Shown: positions 11,642 to 23,985 of the stretch, in pieces
Position numbering within the stretch: the stretch's first letter is position 1
Layout: each line of letters opens with the position of its first letter
Assembly: GCF_047675955.1 (NCBI RefSeq)
Contig: NC_132923.1
Coordinates: 91,447,137-91,511,136 of the forward strand
DNA: 64,000 bases
Source of the DNA: Chlorocebus sabaeus
Taxonomy: Eukaryota; Chordata; Mammalia; Primates; Cercopithecidae
Direction: 5' to 3'
The notes under the pieces: generated by a model
What the model was told of the DNA's origin: nothing
The model's database searches: none
What the model saw: the letters and a program-made list of their open reading frames with translations, nothing else
Translations under genes and position numbers: made by a program

Positions 11642-11940
11642 TGGCTGAGTGCAGTAGCCCATGCCTGTAATCCCAGCACTTTGGGAAGCCAAGGCAGGCA
11701 GATTGCCTGAGCTCAGGAGTTTGAAACTAGCCTGGCCAACATGGTGAAACCCTGTCGCTGCAAACAATACAAAAAAATTAGCTGGGTGTGGTGGCGTGTG
11801 CCTGTAGTCCCAACTACCTGGGAGACTGAGGTGGGAGGATTGCTTGAGCCCAGGAAGTTGAGACTGCAGTGAGCTGTGATCACACCACTGCACTCCAGCC
11901 TGGGTAACAGAGTGAGACCCTGACTCAAAAAAATAAAAAA
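11642..11940 (+). mobile_element. Alu
   Basis: Full length, inserted after the left monomer before it. Confidence 0.94.
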
Positions 11941-12118
11941 TTAGCCAGCCATGGTGGTACACACCTGTAGTCCCAGCCTGGGGAGGCTGAAATGGGAGGA
12001 TTTCTTGAGCCTAGGAGTTCAAGATTGCAGTGAATTATGATCAAGCCACTGCACTCCAGCCTGGGTAAGAGAGAGAGACCTTGTCTCAAAAAAAGAAAAG
12101 AAAAAAAAAAAAGAAAGA
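11941..12118 (+). mobile_element. Alu right monomer
   Basis: 'ttagccagccatggtggtac' to a GAAA tail; probably the right half of the Alu whose left half is 11505-11640. Confidence 0.85.
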
Positions 12119-12587
12119 AAACAGAGGAAACTCTTCAAGACATTGGTCTAGGCAAAGATTTTATGGCAAAGACCTCAAAAGCATAGGCAGCAAAACCAAA
12201 AATCGACAAAAGGGGCTATATTAGGCTAAAAAACTTCTGCATAGCAAAGGAAGCAATAGAGTGAAGACACAACCTTTTGAATGGGAGTAAATACTTGTAA
12301 ACTATTCATCCAAAAAGGGGCTAATATTCGGAATATACAAGGAACTCAAACAACTCAACTGTAAAAAATAAAAAACCATCTCTCCCCACCCCAATAATCC
12401 CATTTAAAAATGAGCAAAGGACATGAACACAAATTTCTTGAAAGAAAATATAGGAATGGTCAACAGGTATATGAAAAATGCTCGACATCATAAAATATGC
12501 TAATCAGGGAAATGCAAATCAATACAATGAGATAGTATCTTACCTCATTTAGAATGGCTACCATCAAAAAGACAACAAAGACAAAAA

Positions 12588-12781
12588 GACCCCATCTCTA
12601 CAAAAAAAAAAAATTAGCTGGATGTGGTGGTACACACCTGTAGTTCAAGCTACTCGAGAGGCTTAGGTGGGAGGATCGTTTGAGCCCAGACTGATGCTTC
12701 AGTGAGCTGTGATCGTGCCTCTGCACCCCAGCCTGACAATAGAGCAAGACCCTGTCTTAGACAAACAAACACAACAAAAAC
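12588..12781 (+). mobile_element. Alu right part
   Basis: Starts at 'gaccccatctctacaaaaa'; 5' missing. Confidence 0.88.
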
Positions 12782-12782
12782 A

Positions 12783-13083
12783 GGCCAGACACGGTGGCCA
12801 TTGCCTGTAATCTCAACACTTTGGGAGATGACACAGATTGCTTGAGCTCAGGAGTTCGAGACCAGCCTGAGCAACATGGTGAAACCTCGTCTCTACCAAA
12901 AACACAAAAATTAACTGGGTATGGTGGCACATTCCTGTAGTCCCAGCTACTTGGGAGGCTGAGGCAGGAGGATCCCTAGAGCCAGGAGTTTGAGGCTGCA
13001 GTAAGCTATGATCATGCCACTGCACTCCAGCCTGGGAGACAGAGTGAGACCGCATCTCAAAAACAACAACAACAACAAACCCC
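12783..13083 (+). mobile_element. Alu
   Basis: 'ggccagacacggtggccatt' to a CAA-rich tail. Confidence 0.93.
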
Positions 13084-13682
13084 AAAACCCAAAAAATGAA
13101 CAAACAAAAAACAAACCAGATCTGATGAGGATATGGCATAAAGGGAACTCTTATACTCTTGGGGGGAGTGTAAATTAGTATGTTCACTATGGAAAACAGT
13201 ATGGAGATTTCTCAAAAAAGTAAAACTATAACTACCATATGATCCAGCAATCTCATTAGTAGATATTTATCTAAAGGAAGGGAAATCAATATACCAAAGG
13301 TATACTTGCATCTCCATGTTTATTGCAACACTATTCACAGTAGCAAATCTGTGAAATCAACCTAAGCATTCATTGATGGATGAGTGGAAAAAGAAAATGT
13401 GGTGTAAATACACATGGATCACTATTTGGACATAAAAATGTATGAAATCCTGTCATTTTCAGCAACATAGATGGAACTGGAGGTCGTTGTGTTAAGTAAA
13501 ATAAGCCAAACACAGAGAGACTAATATTGCCTGTTCTCAGCTTATATGTGAGAACTAAAATAGTTGATCTCATAGAGGTAGAGAGTAGAATGATAGTTAC
13601 CAGAGGCTGGAAAGGGTGCGTGGGATAGAGAAAGTTGGTTAATAGGTACAAACATATAGTTGGATAGAAAGCATAAGTTATA

Positions 13683-13880
13683 GGCTGGGCACAGTGGCTC
13701 ATGCCTGTAATCCCAGCACTTTGGGAGGCCAAGGAGGGCGGATCAGTTGAGGCGGGGAGTTCCAGACCAGCCTGGCTAATATATGGCAAAACCCTGTCTC
13801 TACTGAAAATACCAAAAAAAAAAAAAATTAGCTGGGCAAGGTGGGTACGTGAGACTTGGTCTTAAAAAAAAAGAAAAAAG
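13683..13880 (+). mobile_element. Alu, right half largely deleted
   Basis: The left monomer is intact, then 'gggcaaggtgggtacgtgag' jumps to the tail. Confidence 0.9.
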
Positions 13881-13881
13881 A

Positions 13882-14194
13882 GGCTGGGCGCGGTGGCTCA
13901 TGCATGTAATCCTAGCACTTTGGAAGGCCAAGGCGGGCAGATTGGCTGAGCTCAGGAGTTTGAGACCAGCCTGGGCAACACGGTGAAACTCTGTCTCTAC
14001 TAAATTACAAAAAATTAGCTGGGTGTGGTGGCGTGCGCCTGTTGTCCCAGCTACTCGGGATGCTGAGGCAGATGAATTGCTTGAACCTGGGAGGTGGAGG
14101 TTGTGGTGAGCCGAGATCACGCCACTGCACTCTAGCCTGGGTGACAGAGCGAGACTCCATCTCCAATAAATAAATAAATAAATAAATAAATAAA
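13882..14194 (+). mobile_element. Alu
   Basis: Full length with an AAAT tail. Confidence 0.94.
14163..14194. repeat. (AAAT)n microsatellite
   Basis: Tail of the Alu at 13882-14194. Confidence 0.88.
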
Positions 14195-14367
14195 AAGTTA
14201 CAATATTCAATAGGAGAGTAGGGTGACTATCATTAATAGTGCATTTCTAAGTGCACTATTATATATAATTTAGAAATTATGTATAATTTCTAATTAATAG
14301 TGTAATTTCTAAGCAGTTAAAAGAGTGGACTTGAAATGTTCCCAACACATATAAATGATAAATACTC

Positions 14368-14647
14368 AGCCTAGTGTAGTGGCTCACACCTGTAATCCTA
14401 GCACTTTGGAAAGCTGAGGCAGGAGGATCACTTAATGCCAGATGTTCAAGACCAGCCTGGGCAACAAAGCAAGATCTTGTCTCTACAGAAATAAAAATAG
14501 TCAGGTGTAGTGGTGCATGCTCGTAGTCCCAGCTACTTAGGAAGCTGAGGTGGGAGGATTGCTTGAGCCTGGGAGGTCAAGGTCACAGTGAGCCATGATT
14601 GCACCATTCCAGCCTAGGCAAATGAAATCCTGTCTTAAAAAAAAAGA
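14368..14647 (+). mobile_element. Alu, J-like
   Basis: Target duplication aaatgataaatactca / aaatggcaaatactca. Confidence 0.93.
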
Positions 14648-14780
14648 AATGGCAAATACTCAAGGTGAGGGAAACCCAAAATACCCTAACTTGATCACTG
14701 CACATTCTATGCATGTAACAAAATATCATGTGTACTCTATAAATATATGCAAATATTTTATGTCAATTAAAAAATAAGGT

Positions 14781-15569
14781 TAAGAAAGAACAAACATAGG
14801 GAAAATGATGAATTGTACAATATTACGCTGACATAAAGTCATTGTTATTGAGAGCATTTTTAACTATCAGAAAATGTTTTGAATGTCAGAAACAGTCAAG
14901 GAAAAGACTGAATAGAGAAGACTAGAGCAATAGGAACTGAACCTCGAGTCTGTCTATTTGAGGGAGAGTGTAGAGAAGGAGGACAAGAAATATAATACAA
15001 CATCTGTCCAGTTCATACTTAAATGAAGCAAAATAGTTAGAGAGATGAGCCGCGGTCAGAGATAGGTTCCTAAAGATGAGGGAAGTTGCCAGATCTCCCA
15101 AACATATATTCCAAGGGGCTGAAACCATATTGCAGGAATTTACAAAAGTGAATAAAGAGGGAAAACAACTTACCTCCTCACCTCTTACCACCCTTTTAAA
15201 AAGATTTTGGCATTGAAAAGCCTGGGACAAAAAGGATTGTAACAGTTCAGTGCTTCTTGGGGCTCTGCACCTTGGAAATGGTCTTCATTGCATATCCTTA
15301 TTACTTCTCAAACTACTTCTTGCTAAATTTCCTGTTATTTTTCCTGTTGCATTTATCTGGTTTTGTAACCCCTTTGAGGTACAGGGATTTCAAAGACAAA
15401 GCTTTCCTGGGAAGATTCAGTGTTTTGGGGGTGTGAATTGATGTGTTTGAAATGAGACCTTCCTCATTTGTATCACATGTGTATTTAAGGTTCACACAAA
15501 ACAGTGTGTTTTTGGTCAGTTTCAGTGTATTTTGCAGTTGCTCCAGAGCTGATGAGGGAAGTATTTCTT
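14781..15569. other. Unique intronic sequence
   Basis: No recognisable repeat or exon. It holds small opposing open frames at 14922-15230 and 15250-15441 without motifs. Confidence 0.55.
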
Positions 15570-15748
15570 TTTTGTTGTTTTAATTTTTGTGGGTACAATA
15601 TTAGGTATATATATTTATGGGAGTACATGAGTTGTTTTGATATAGGCATGTAATGCATGATCACATCATGGAAAATGGGGTACCCATCCCCTCAATTTAT
15701 AACACAAAAGGGTTATAAACAATCCAATTCATCCTTTCTATTTTTGTG
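15570..15748 (-). mobile_element. L1 3' UTR fragment, antisense
   Basis: 'gtgggtacaatattaggtat', 'tgatataggcatgtaatgc' and 'ggtacccatcccctcaattt' match the antisense L1P 3' UTR. Confidence 0.75.
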
Positions 15749-16014
15749 TACCCAGGCTGGAGTGCAGTGGCGTGATCTCGGCTCACTGCAGCTTCAACCT
15801 CCCGGGCTCAAGTGATCCTCCCATCTCAGCCTCCCAAGTATCTGGGACCACAGGCATGTGCCACCACGCCTGGGTAATGTTTTTTGTATTTTTTTGTAGA
15901 GATGGGGTTTCATCAGGTTTCCCAGGCTGACCTTGAACTCTTGGGTTTAAATGATCCTCCTGTCTCAGCCTCCCAGAGTGCTGGGATTACAGACATGAGC
16001 TACTGTGCCTTGCC
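15749..16014 (-). mobile_element. Alu, tail missing
   Basis: Starts at 'acccaggctggagtgcagtg' without a T-run, abutting an L1 fragment. Confidence 0.9.
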
Positions 16015-16019
16015 CTAAA

Positions 16020-16610
16020 AATCTTTTATTTTCTGGTTCTTGCTTTCCATGCTAGACTCATCACAAACTTGCAATTCCTTTACATGTAGCCACCAGGCCT
16101 TGAGCCAAACCCAGTTTCTCACCATTCCTTAGAATATCCCATGCTTTTATTCCTCTGAGCCTCTGCACATGCTTTTACACCTGCTCAGTATGCCCTTTCC
16201 TTGCTTGTTCCATTTGACAAGCTCTCTCTTATTCTTTAAGAAAACTGGGCCAGGAGTGATGGCTCACGCTTGTAATCTCAGCACTTTGGGAGGCTGAGGC
16301 GGGCAGATCACGAGGTCAGGAGATCGAGACCATCCTGGCTAACACGGTGAAACCCCATCTCTACTAAAAATACAAAAAAATTAGCCGGGCGTGGTGGCGG
16401 GCGCCTGTAGTCCCAGCTACTCAGGCGGCTGAGGCAGGAGAATGGCATAAACCTGGGAAGGTGGAGGTTGCAGTGAACTGAGATGGCGCCACTGTACTCC
16501 AGCCTGGGCGACAGAGCGAGACTCCGGCTCAAAAAAAAAAAAATAAAACCGAAGGATGACTTCCTCTGGGGAATCCTTCTCTGACCCCTTTTACTGGTGG
16601 CCAGTAAAAG
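16020..16610 (+). mobile_element. L2 LINE fragment, split by an Alu
   Basis: 'gagcctctgcacatgctttt' and 'tctctcttattctttaag' lie before the Alu at 16248-16545. 'atgacttcctctggggaatc' and 'ttctctgacccctttt' continue after it. Confidence 0.7.
16248..16545 (+). mobile_element. AluY-like
   Basis: 'gatcacgaggtcaggagatc'; inserted in an L2. Confidence 0.94.
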
Positions 16611-16715
16611 GTTGAGTATCCCTTATCCAAAAGCTGGGAATCAGAGTGTTTTGGATTTTGGAAAATTTTTTTGAATATTTGCATTATACTTACCGGTTGA
16701 GCATCCCTAATAACT
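16611..16715 (+). mobile_element. Tigger-like DNA transposon fragment
   Basis: 'ggttgagtatcccttatcc', 'tgttttggattttggaaaat' and 'ggttgagcatccctaat' are hallmark pieces of a TcMar-Tigger MITE, truncated on the right. Confidence 0.6.
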
Positions 16716-16839
16716 ACTCTTGATGCATGCATCGTGTCTTTGTTCCAGGTTATAATAAGGGAGAAGGAAAAAGTACAATTTCATCAAGAAATTAATAGCA
16801 TCTCCAGAAATTCCGTGTAGCAATTCCCACTTGCATCTT

Positions 16840-17144
16840 TTTTATTTTTATTATTTTTTTTTGAGATGGAGTCTTGCTGTATTGCCCAGGCTGGAGTGCA
16901 GTGGCACAATCTTGGCTCACTGCAACCTCCGCCTCCCAGGTTCAAGTGATTCTTCTGCCTCAGCCTCCTGAGTAGCTGGGACTACAGGCACATGCCAACA
17001 TGCCTGGCTAATTCTTTTGTATTTTTAGTAGAGATGGAGTTTCACCATATTAACCAGGATGGTCTCGACCTCCTGACCTTGTGATCTGCCCACCTCAGCC
17101 TCCCAAAGTGCTGGGATTACAGACATGAGCCACTGTGCCCGGCC
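16840..17144 (-). mobile_element. Alu
   Basis: Target duplication 'cttgcatctt'. Confidence 0.95.
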
Positions 17145-17769
17145 TCTTGCATCTTCTTACTTGCAGTATGTTACATGGACTCTCCTAGTTGCAAGGAAGA
17201 TTGTCAGGTTGGGTTTCTTTCAGTCACAAAAAAGAGGAAAATTGGTGTTGGGTAAATAATTAGTATTGTTTAATCTGCTTACTTTTCAGTAAATGGGTTC
17301 TAGGTCATAAGCTCAATTTTTGTACAGGAAGTGTAAGTCACTGGAGGATTATCTCCAGAATTTTTTGGGTGATTCTGCCTTATAAAACTGTAGCTTTTTA
17401 CACTAACTACAAATATAATGCAATCTATATTTCTGTCTGTCCATATATTAGTAGCAAGTGAGATATAACCCACATTTCTGTCCAGCCATATTCTTGGGGC
17501 TTGGTTCAAGCCTTTTATAAAACCACGCATGAAATGTCTCCAAAGAGGAAGCAAAAAGATGCAACCCTTGCCAGTGACTTGTCAGCCACCACAAACCCAA
17601 AAGTCATGTGCCATGCTACAGTACAAAGTAACCCTAGCTATCTTATCATCAAATGCTCTCTCACAGCAGAAACTAATCCTTGGTACCCCAAAAGGCAAAG
17701 ATATCAGAGAGATCAAAGGCAAAAGAGAGCAGAGCTCAGACCTGAGAGAGTTTTACTCACAACTCTATT
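17145..17769. other. Unassigned intronic sequence
   Basis: No recognised gene. Short open frames on both strands (for example 17300-17554 minus, 17501-17794 plus) lack any motif I know. 'gagatcaaaggcaaaagag' and its surroundings could be decayed retroviral sequence. Confidence 0.4.
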
Positions 17770-18070
17770 TTTTCTGTTTGATTGTTTGTTTTAGATAGGG
17801 TCTCACTGTGTTGCTCAGGCTGGAGTGCAGTGTCTTGATCATGGCTCACTGTAGCCTTGATCTCCTGGGCTCAAGCGATCCTCCTACCTCAGCCTCCTGA
17901 GTAGCTGCGACTACAGGTGCGCATCACCACACCCAGCTAATTTTTGTATTTTTTTGTAGAGGTGGGTTTTACCATGTTGACCAGTCTATCTCAAACTCCT
18001 GGGCTTAAGCAGTCTACCTCCTCAGCCTCCCGAAGTGTTGGGATTACAGCTGTAAGCCACCGTACCCATC
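17770..18070 (-). mobile_element. Alu
   Basis: Target duplication 'tcacaactct'. Confidence 0.92.
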
Positions 18071-18879
18071 TTCACAACTCTTTAGGCTCCATGAGAAGAC
18101 ATAGATTCTCCTCCAAAAGGGGGTTAGCAGAGCCTTTCTGTGTTCCTCCAAGGGTCTCAGGGTCTTCAGCAGTCTCCTTCAGGTCCCTTTGTGGTCACCA
18201 GATCTGTTAAAGGACATAATTAGAATAAATATAGTTTAAAGATTATAGTTGTCTTTATTGCTATTCTAGAGTCCAGCAACTCTTCATTTCCTAAAATAGA
18301 ATAAGGGTACCAATGAGCTGAGCGGAAGAATTTGGCTTTATAGTCAGAGAAGGGCTTAAAAAAGCAGAAGCAAAGACCCGAAAGTATATTATTAGCCCTT
18401 TAAAAGTTCTTATAACGCAAAGGCAGGGATATAAAACAACAGAAAAGTAACTGATTTGTTGGTATCAACTTACTTCAGGCTACTTCTTTTGTGTAAGAGT
18501 TAAAGTGGAGGGACTTTAGTTATGCCAATTGAAAATTGAAGCTGGCCAGTTTGGGTGATTGGTTGTTATCTCTCTTTCCCGATTTCTTGGAAAGTCAGAT
18601 AACAACTCAGTGGAACAACTTAGTAGAACTTTAGCATGGGTAACTCCGTTTTCGTTTTTAGTCTCGTCTGTTGAAGCATAGTGCAGGAACTCAATCCAAA
18701 ACTGTTATGGCCTCCTATAATTTTTGTTTAGTAGCATTTTGGTAAATTTTGTCATGTATACTTTTAAAAAATGCCTGCCTTTGAGGAAGGATTAGAGCAA
18801 CTATGCCAGTTTTGTTATTGAAATGTTCCATATCCTTACTAATTTCTTGTCTTCTTGAGCTTTGAGGTTTAAAAAAAAA
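18071..18879. other. Unassigned intron, possibly LTR-derived (18195-18716)
   Basis: 'tggtcaccagatctgttaaa', 'gattggttgttatctctctt' and 'gcatgggtaactccgttttc' look like an antisense LTR, but I could not name a family. It does not resemble the LTR at 880-1605. Confidence 0.3.
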
Positions 18880-19175
18880 TTTTTTTTTAATTTTTTTTAA
18901 GATGGAGTCATGCTGTGTTGCCCAGGCTGGAGTGCAATGGCACGATGTCGGCTCACTGCAACCTCTGCCTCCCAGGTTCAAGCGATTCTTCTGCCTCAGC
19001 CTCCCAGGTAGCTGGGACTACAGGCACATACCACCACGCCCGGCTAATTTTGCATTTTTAAGAGACGGGGTTTCACCATATTGGCCAGGCTGGTCTTGAA
19101 CTCCTGACCTCGTGATCTGCCTGCCTCGACCTCTCAAAGTGCTAGGATTACAGGCGAGAGCCACTGCACCTGGCA
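18880..19175 (-). mobile_element. Alu
   Basis: T-run to 'gcacctggca'. Confidence 0.93.
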
Positions 19176-19221
19176 AGCTTTCAGTTTTTGAGAGATGTGT
19201 TAAAATGTCTCATAAGATTTA

Positions 19222-19478
19222 GGGGCCGATGCAGGCAGATCACAAGGTCAGGAGATTGAGATCATCTTGGCTAACACGGTGAAACCCCGTCTCTACTAAA
19301 AATACAAAAAATTAGCCAGGCATGGTGGCACGTGCCTATAGTCCCAGCTACTCAGGAGGCTGAGGCAGGAGAATGGCTGAACCCGAGAGGCAGAGCTTGC
19401 AGTGAGCCAAGATCACGCCACTGCACTCCAGCCTGGGCAACAGAGCGAGACTCTGTCACAAAAAAAAAAAAAAAAAAA
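19222..19478 (+). mobile_element. Alu, 5'-truncated
   Basis: Starts at 'ggggccgatgcaggcagatc'. Confidence 0.92.
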
Positions 19479-19490
19479 TCACGGATTTAG

Positions 19491-19772
19491 AGCTGGGTGC
19501 AGTGGCTCATTCCTGGCTGAGGCAGGCAGACTGCTTGAGCCCAGGAGTTTGAGACCAGCCTGGTTAACATGGCGAAACCCTGTCTCTAAAAAATATATAT
19601 AAAAATTAGCTGGGCATGGTGGTGCACACCTGTGGTACCGGCTTCTCAAGTGGCTGAGGTGGGAGGATTGCTTGTTCCCAGGAAGGGGAGGCTGCAGTGA
19701 GCTGAGGTCATGCCATTGTACTCAAGCATGGGTGACAGAGCGAGACCCTGTTAAAAAATAAATAAAAATAAA
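19491..19772 (+). mobile_element. Alu
   Basis: Lacks about 25 bp after 'agtggctcattcctg'. Confidence 0.92.
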
Positions 19773-19974
19773 GATTATAGATTTGTCACATGTGCCTTAC
19801 ATTGTCAGTTTTTGTTTTCTATATTACAAGACCATGTATTACAAGACCATGCTGTGAGATACATACAAGATCATGAGTGTTATCCCTTGGTAGAATAATT
19901 TTTATGCAATGTTCACACAGTGCTTTTTTTCTTGAATCAGTTGGTCTGACTGTATCAGGGTCAATATTCCTTGC

Positions 19975-20195
19975 ATAGTTTGTATTCAAATTGTGTCTCT
20001 GCCATTTACTAGATGTATGATCGTGAGAAAGATTTAATCTCTCTGTGCTTCAGTTTCCATGGCTGTAAAAGGAGGTTATTAGTGATACTTGCCTCACAGA
20101 ATTGTCTTGAAGATTAAATAAGTTAATATGTATAAAGCAGTTACACAGCAGTACCTAGTATGTAGCAAATGCTGTAAATGTTAGCTGTGTTATTG
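19975..20195 (+). mobile_element. MIR SINE
   Basis: 'tctctgccatttactagatg' and 'ctctctgtgcttcagtttcc' through 'agtatgtagcaaatgctg'. Confidence 0.8.
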
Positions 20196-21050
20196 CTGTT
20201 TCATAACTGCGTGTGATGGTGGGGACATCTTTTAAACTTCTATTTTTATGGGTACATAGTAGGTAATATTTATGGGGTACATGAGATATTTTGATACAGC
20301 CATACAGTGTGTAATAATCACATCAGGATAAATGGGATATCCATCACCTCAAGCATTTATCATTTCTTTGTGTTGTAAACATTCCAATTATACTCTTATT
20401 TGTTAATAACTCTTAATTGTTATTTTAAAATGTACAATTAAATTATTGTTGAATGTAATCACCCTGTTGTACTAAATCTTCTTCATTCTATCTAACTATA
20501 TTTTTGTACGCATTAACTGCTCCCACTCCCCAACACCCTGCACTACCCTTCCCAGCCTCTGTTAACCATCATTCTACTTTATCTCCATGAGTTCAATTGT
20601 TTTATTTGAGCTCCCACAAATAAATGAGAACATGTGAAGTTTGTCTTTCTATGTCTGGCTTATTTAATTGAACATAATGTCCTCAAGGTCCACCCGTGTT
20701 ATTGCAAATGACAGGTTCTAATCCTTTTTTATGACTGAATAGTACTCCATTGTGTGTATGTACCACATTTTCTTTATCCATTTGTTTGTTAATAGACACT
20801 TAGGTTGCATCCAAATCTTGGCTATTGTGAATAGAGCTGCAATAAACATGGAAGTGCAGATATCTATTTAACATACTGATTTCCCTTATTTTGGTATATA
20901 CCCAGTAGTGGGATTGCTGGATCACGTGGTAGCTCTATTCTTAGTTTTTTGAGGAACCTCCAAACTGTTCTCCATAGTGGCTATACTAATTTACATTCCT
21001 ACCAACAGTGCACGAGGCTTCCCCATTTCTCCACATCTTTGCAAGAATTC

Positions 21051-21362
21051 TTTTTTTTTTTTTTTTTTTTTTTTTTTGAGACAGAGTCTTGGCTCTGTTG
21101 CCCAGCCTGGAGTGTAGTGGCATGATCTTGGCTCACTGCAACCTCTGCCTCCCAGGTTCAAGCGATTCTCATGCCTCAGCCTCCCAAGTAGCTGGAATTA
21201 CAGACGTGCACCACCATGCCTGGCTAATTTTTTTATTTTTAGTAGAGATGGAGTTTCACACCATGTTGGCCAGGCTGGTCTTCAACTCCTAACCTCAGGT
21301 AATCCTCCACCTCGGCCTCTCAAAGTGCTAGAATTACAGGCATGAGCCACTGTGCCCAGCCT
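21051..21362 (-). mobile_element. Alu
   Basis: Target duplication 'gcaagaattc' in the L1. Confidence 0.95.
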
Positions 21363-22164
21363 GCAAGAATTCTTTATTGCCCTTCTTTTGGATAAAAGCC
21401 ATTTTAACTAGGGTGAGATGATATCTCACTGTAGTTTGGATTTGCATTTCTGTGATGATCAGTGATGTTGAATACCTTTACATATACCTGTTTGCCATTT
21501 GTATGTCTTCTTTTGAGAAATGTCTGTTCAGATCTTTTGCCCATTTAAAAAATCTGATTGTTAGGTTTTTTTTTTTTTTCCTATAGAGTTGTTTGAGCTC
21601 CTTATATATTCTGGTTATTAATCCTTTGTCAGATGGATATTTTGCAAATATTTTCTCCCATTCCATGGATTGACTCTTCACTTTGTCGATTGTTTCATTT
21701 GCTTTGCAGAAGCTTTTAACTGGATGTGATCCCATTTGTCCATTTTTGCTTTGGTTGCCTGTGCTTTTGGAGTATTACTTGAGAAATCTTTTCCCAGACC
21801 AATGGGAGAGTTTCCTCCAATGTTTTCTTGTAGTAGTTTCATAGTTTGAGGTCTTAGATCGAAATCTTTAATCCATTTTGATTAGATTTTTGTATGTGGC
21901 TTGAGATAGGAGTCTAGTTTCATTCTTTTGCATATAGCTATACAGTTTTCCCAGCACTATTTATTGAAGAGACTTTCCTTTCCCTAATGTATGTTCCTAG
22001 CACTTTTGTTGAAAATGAGTTTATTGTAGATTTATGGATTTGTTACTGGATTCTCTATTCTGTTCCATTGGTCTATGTTTCTGTTTTTATGCCAGTACCA
22101 TGTTGTTTTGGTTACAATAGCTCTGTGGTATAATTTGAAGTCAGGTAAAGTGATTCCTCCAGTT

Positions 22165-22483
22165 TCTTTTCTTTTCTTTTTTTTTTTTTGAGACAGAGTC
22201 TCAGCTCTGTCGCCTAGGCTGGAGTGCAGTGGTGTAATCTCAGCTCACTGCAACCTCTGCCTCCCATGTTCAAGCCATTCTCCTGCTTCAGCCTCCCTAG
22301 TAGCTGGGATTACAGGGTTCTGCCACCATGGTCAACTAATTTTTGTATTTTTTTTGTTTTTTTAGTAGAGGCAGGGTTTCACCATGTTGGCCAGGCAGAT
22401 CTCAAACTCCTGACTTCAGGTGATCCACCCATGTCAGCCTCCCAAAGTGCTGGGATTACAGGCGTGAGCTACCGAACCTGGCC
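22165..22483 (-). mobile_element. Alu
   Basis: Inserted in the antisense L1. Confidence 0.94.
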
Positions 22484-22680
22484 CAGCTTTTTTTCTTTTC
22501 CTCAGGATGGCTTTGGCAATTCTGGGTCTTTGTGATTCCATGGAAAGTTTAATATTTGAGTAGTATGAAAATTTTAAAAATACTGATTCTTCCAATTCAT
22601 GAACATGGAATATCTTTCCGTTTTTTTGTATCTTTTTTAGTTTCTTACATCAATGTTTTATAACTTTCATTGTAGAGATC

Positions 22681-22985
22681 TTTTTTATTTGTTTGTTTTT
22701 GAGACAGTCTTGCTGTGTCACCCAGGCTGGAGTACAGTGGCACGATCACAGCTCACTGCAGCCTCGACCCTCTGGGCTCAAGCAATCCTCCCACTTCAGC
22801 TTCCCAACTAGCTGGGACCACAGGCTTGAGCCACCAAGCCGAGTTAATTTTTTTTTTGTATTTTTTGTAGAGATAGTGTCTCACTATGTTGCCCAGGCTG
22901 GTCCCAAACTACTGGACTGAAGTAATCCTCCTGCCTTGGCCTCCCAAAGTATTGGGATTATAGGCGTGAATCACTGTGTCTGGCC
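22681..22985 (-). mobile_element. Alu, J-like
   Basis: Target duplication 'agagatctttt'. Confidence 0.94.
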
Positions 22986-23481
22986 TTTCAGAGATCTTTT
23001 ACTTCATTGGCTAACTTAATTTCTAGGTATTTAATTTTATTTGGAGCTACTATAAATTGGATTACTTTTTGGTTTCTTTTTCAGATTGTTCGATGTTGGC
23101 ATATAGAAATGCTACTGATTTTTGTATGTTGATTTTGTATGCTGTAACTTTTCTGAATTTATCAGTTCTAATAGTTTTTTTAGTGTAGTCTTTAGGTTTT
23201 TCCAAGTACAAGACCGTATCATCTGCAAACAAGAATAATTTGGCTTCTTCCTTTCCAATTTGGATGCCCTTTATTTCTTTCTCTTGTCTGATTGCTCTAG
23301 CTAGGATGTCCAGGACTATGTTGAATAACAGTGGTGAAAGTGGGCATCCTTTTTGTGTTCCATATCTCAGAGGAAAGGCTTTAAGTTTTTCTCCATTCAG
23401 TATGATACTAGCTTTGGGTCTGTCATATATGGGTTTTTGAGTTATGTTCCTTTTATACCTAGTTTTTTGAGGGTTTTTATC

Positions 23482-23784
23482 TTTTTTTTTTTTTTTTTTT
23501 TTGAGACGGAGTCTCGCTCTGTCGCCCAGGCTGGAGTGCAGTGGCCGGATCTCGGCTCACTACAAGCTCCGCCTCCCGGGTTTACGCCATTCTCCTGCCT
23601 CAGCCTCCCGAGTAGCTGGGACTACAGGCACCCACCACCTCGCCCGGCTAGTTTTTTGTATTTTTTAGTAGAGACGGGGTTTCACCGTGTTAGCCAGGAT
23701 GGTCTCGATCTCCTGACCTCGTGATCCGCCCGTCTCGGCCTCCCAAAGTGCTGGGATTACAGGCTTGAGCCACCGCGCCCGGCC
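23482..23784 (-). mobile_element. AluY, Old World monkey-type
   Basis: 'gtggccggatctcggctcac', 'cacctcgcccggctagtttt' and 'aggcttgagcc'. Perfect target duplication 'gagggtttttatc'. Confidence 0.95.
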
Positions 23785-23985
23785 CGAGGGTTTTTATCAT
23801 GAAGAGATATTGAATTTTATCAAATGCTTTTTCAACATCAAACGAAATGATCATATGGTTTTTGTCCCTCATTCTGTTGATATAATGTATCACATTGATT
23901 GATTTACATATGTTGAACTGTCCTTGCATCCTAGGGCTAAATCTCACTTGGTCAGGATGAATGATCTTTTCATGGGTTTTGCCAT

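Larger units (their letters stand above)
8888..14780 (+). mobile_element. L1 retrotransposon, 5'-truncated, shredded by Alus
   Basis: ORF2 sequence appears at 8888-8921 and 9227-9898 and continues at 10871-11250, 11323-11441, 12119-12587, 13084-13682, 14195-14367 and 14648-14780. The 3' UTR ('gtgactatcattaatag', 'atgcaaatattttatgtcaa') and the tail are at the end. The order and orientation are those of one element. Coding potential is destroyed by stops and by about 14 Alu insertions. Confidence 0.85.
20230..23985 (-). mobile_element. L1 retrotransposon, antisense, with four Alus inside
   Basis: The 3' UTR is at the left ('gggtacatagtaggtaata') and the end of ORF2 lies to the right ('tgaatagtactccattgtgt', 'ttgggtctgtcatatatgg', 'gatcatatggtttttgtcc'). 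It is interrupted at 21051-21362, 22165-22483, 22681-22985 and 23482-23784, and truncated at about 23985. Confidence 0.87.

Noticed and set aside
17300..17798. Opposing open frames with basic, proline-poor peptides
   Set aside because: No conserved motif, short, and in probable decayed retroelement sequence.
20230..23985. Potentially active L1
   Set aside because: Antisense fragment with frame-breaking changes, four Alu insertions and a 5' truncation.
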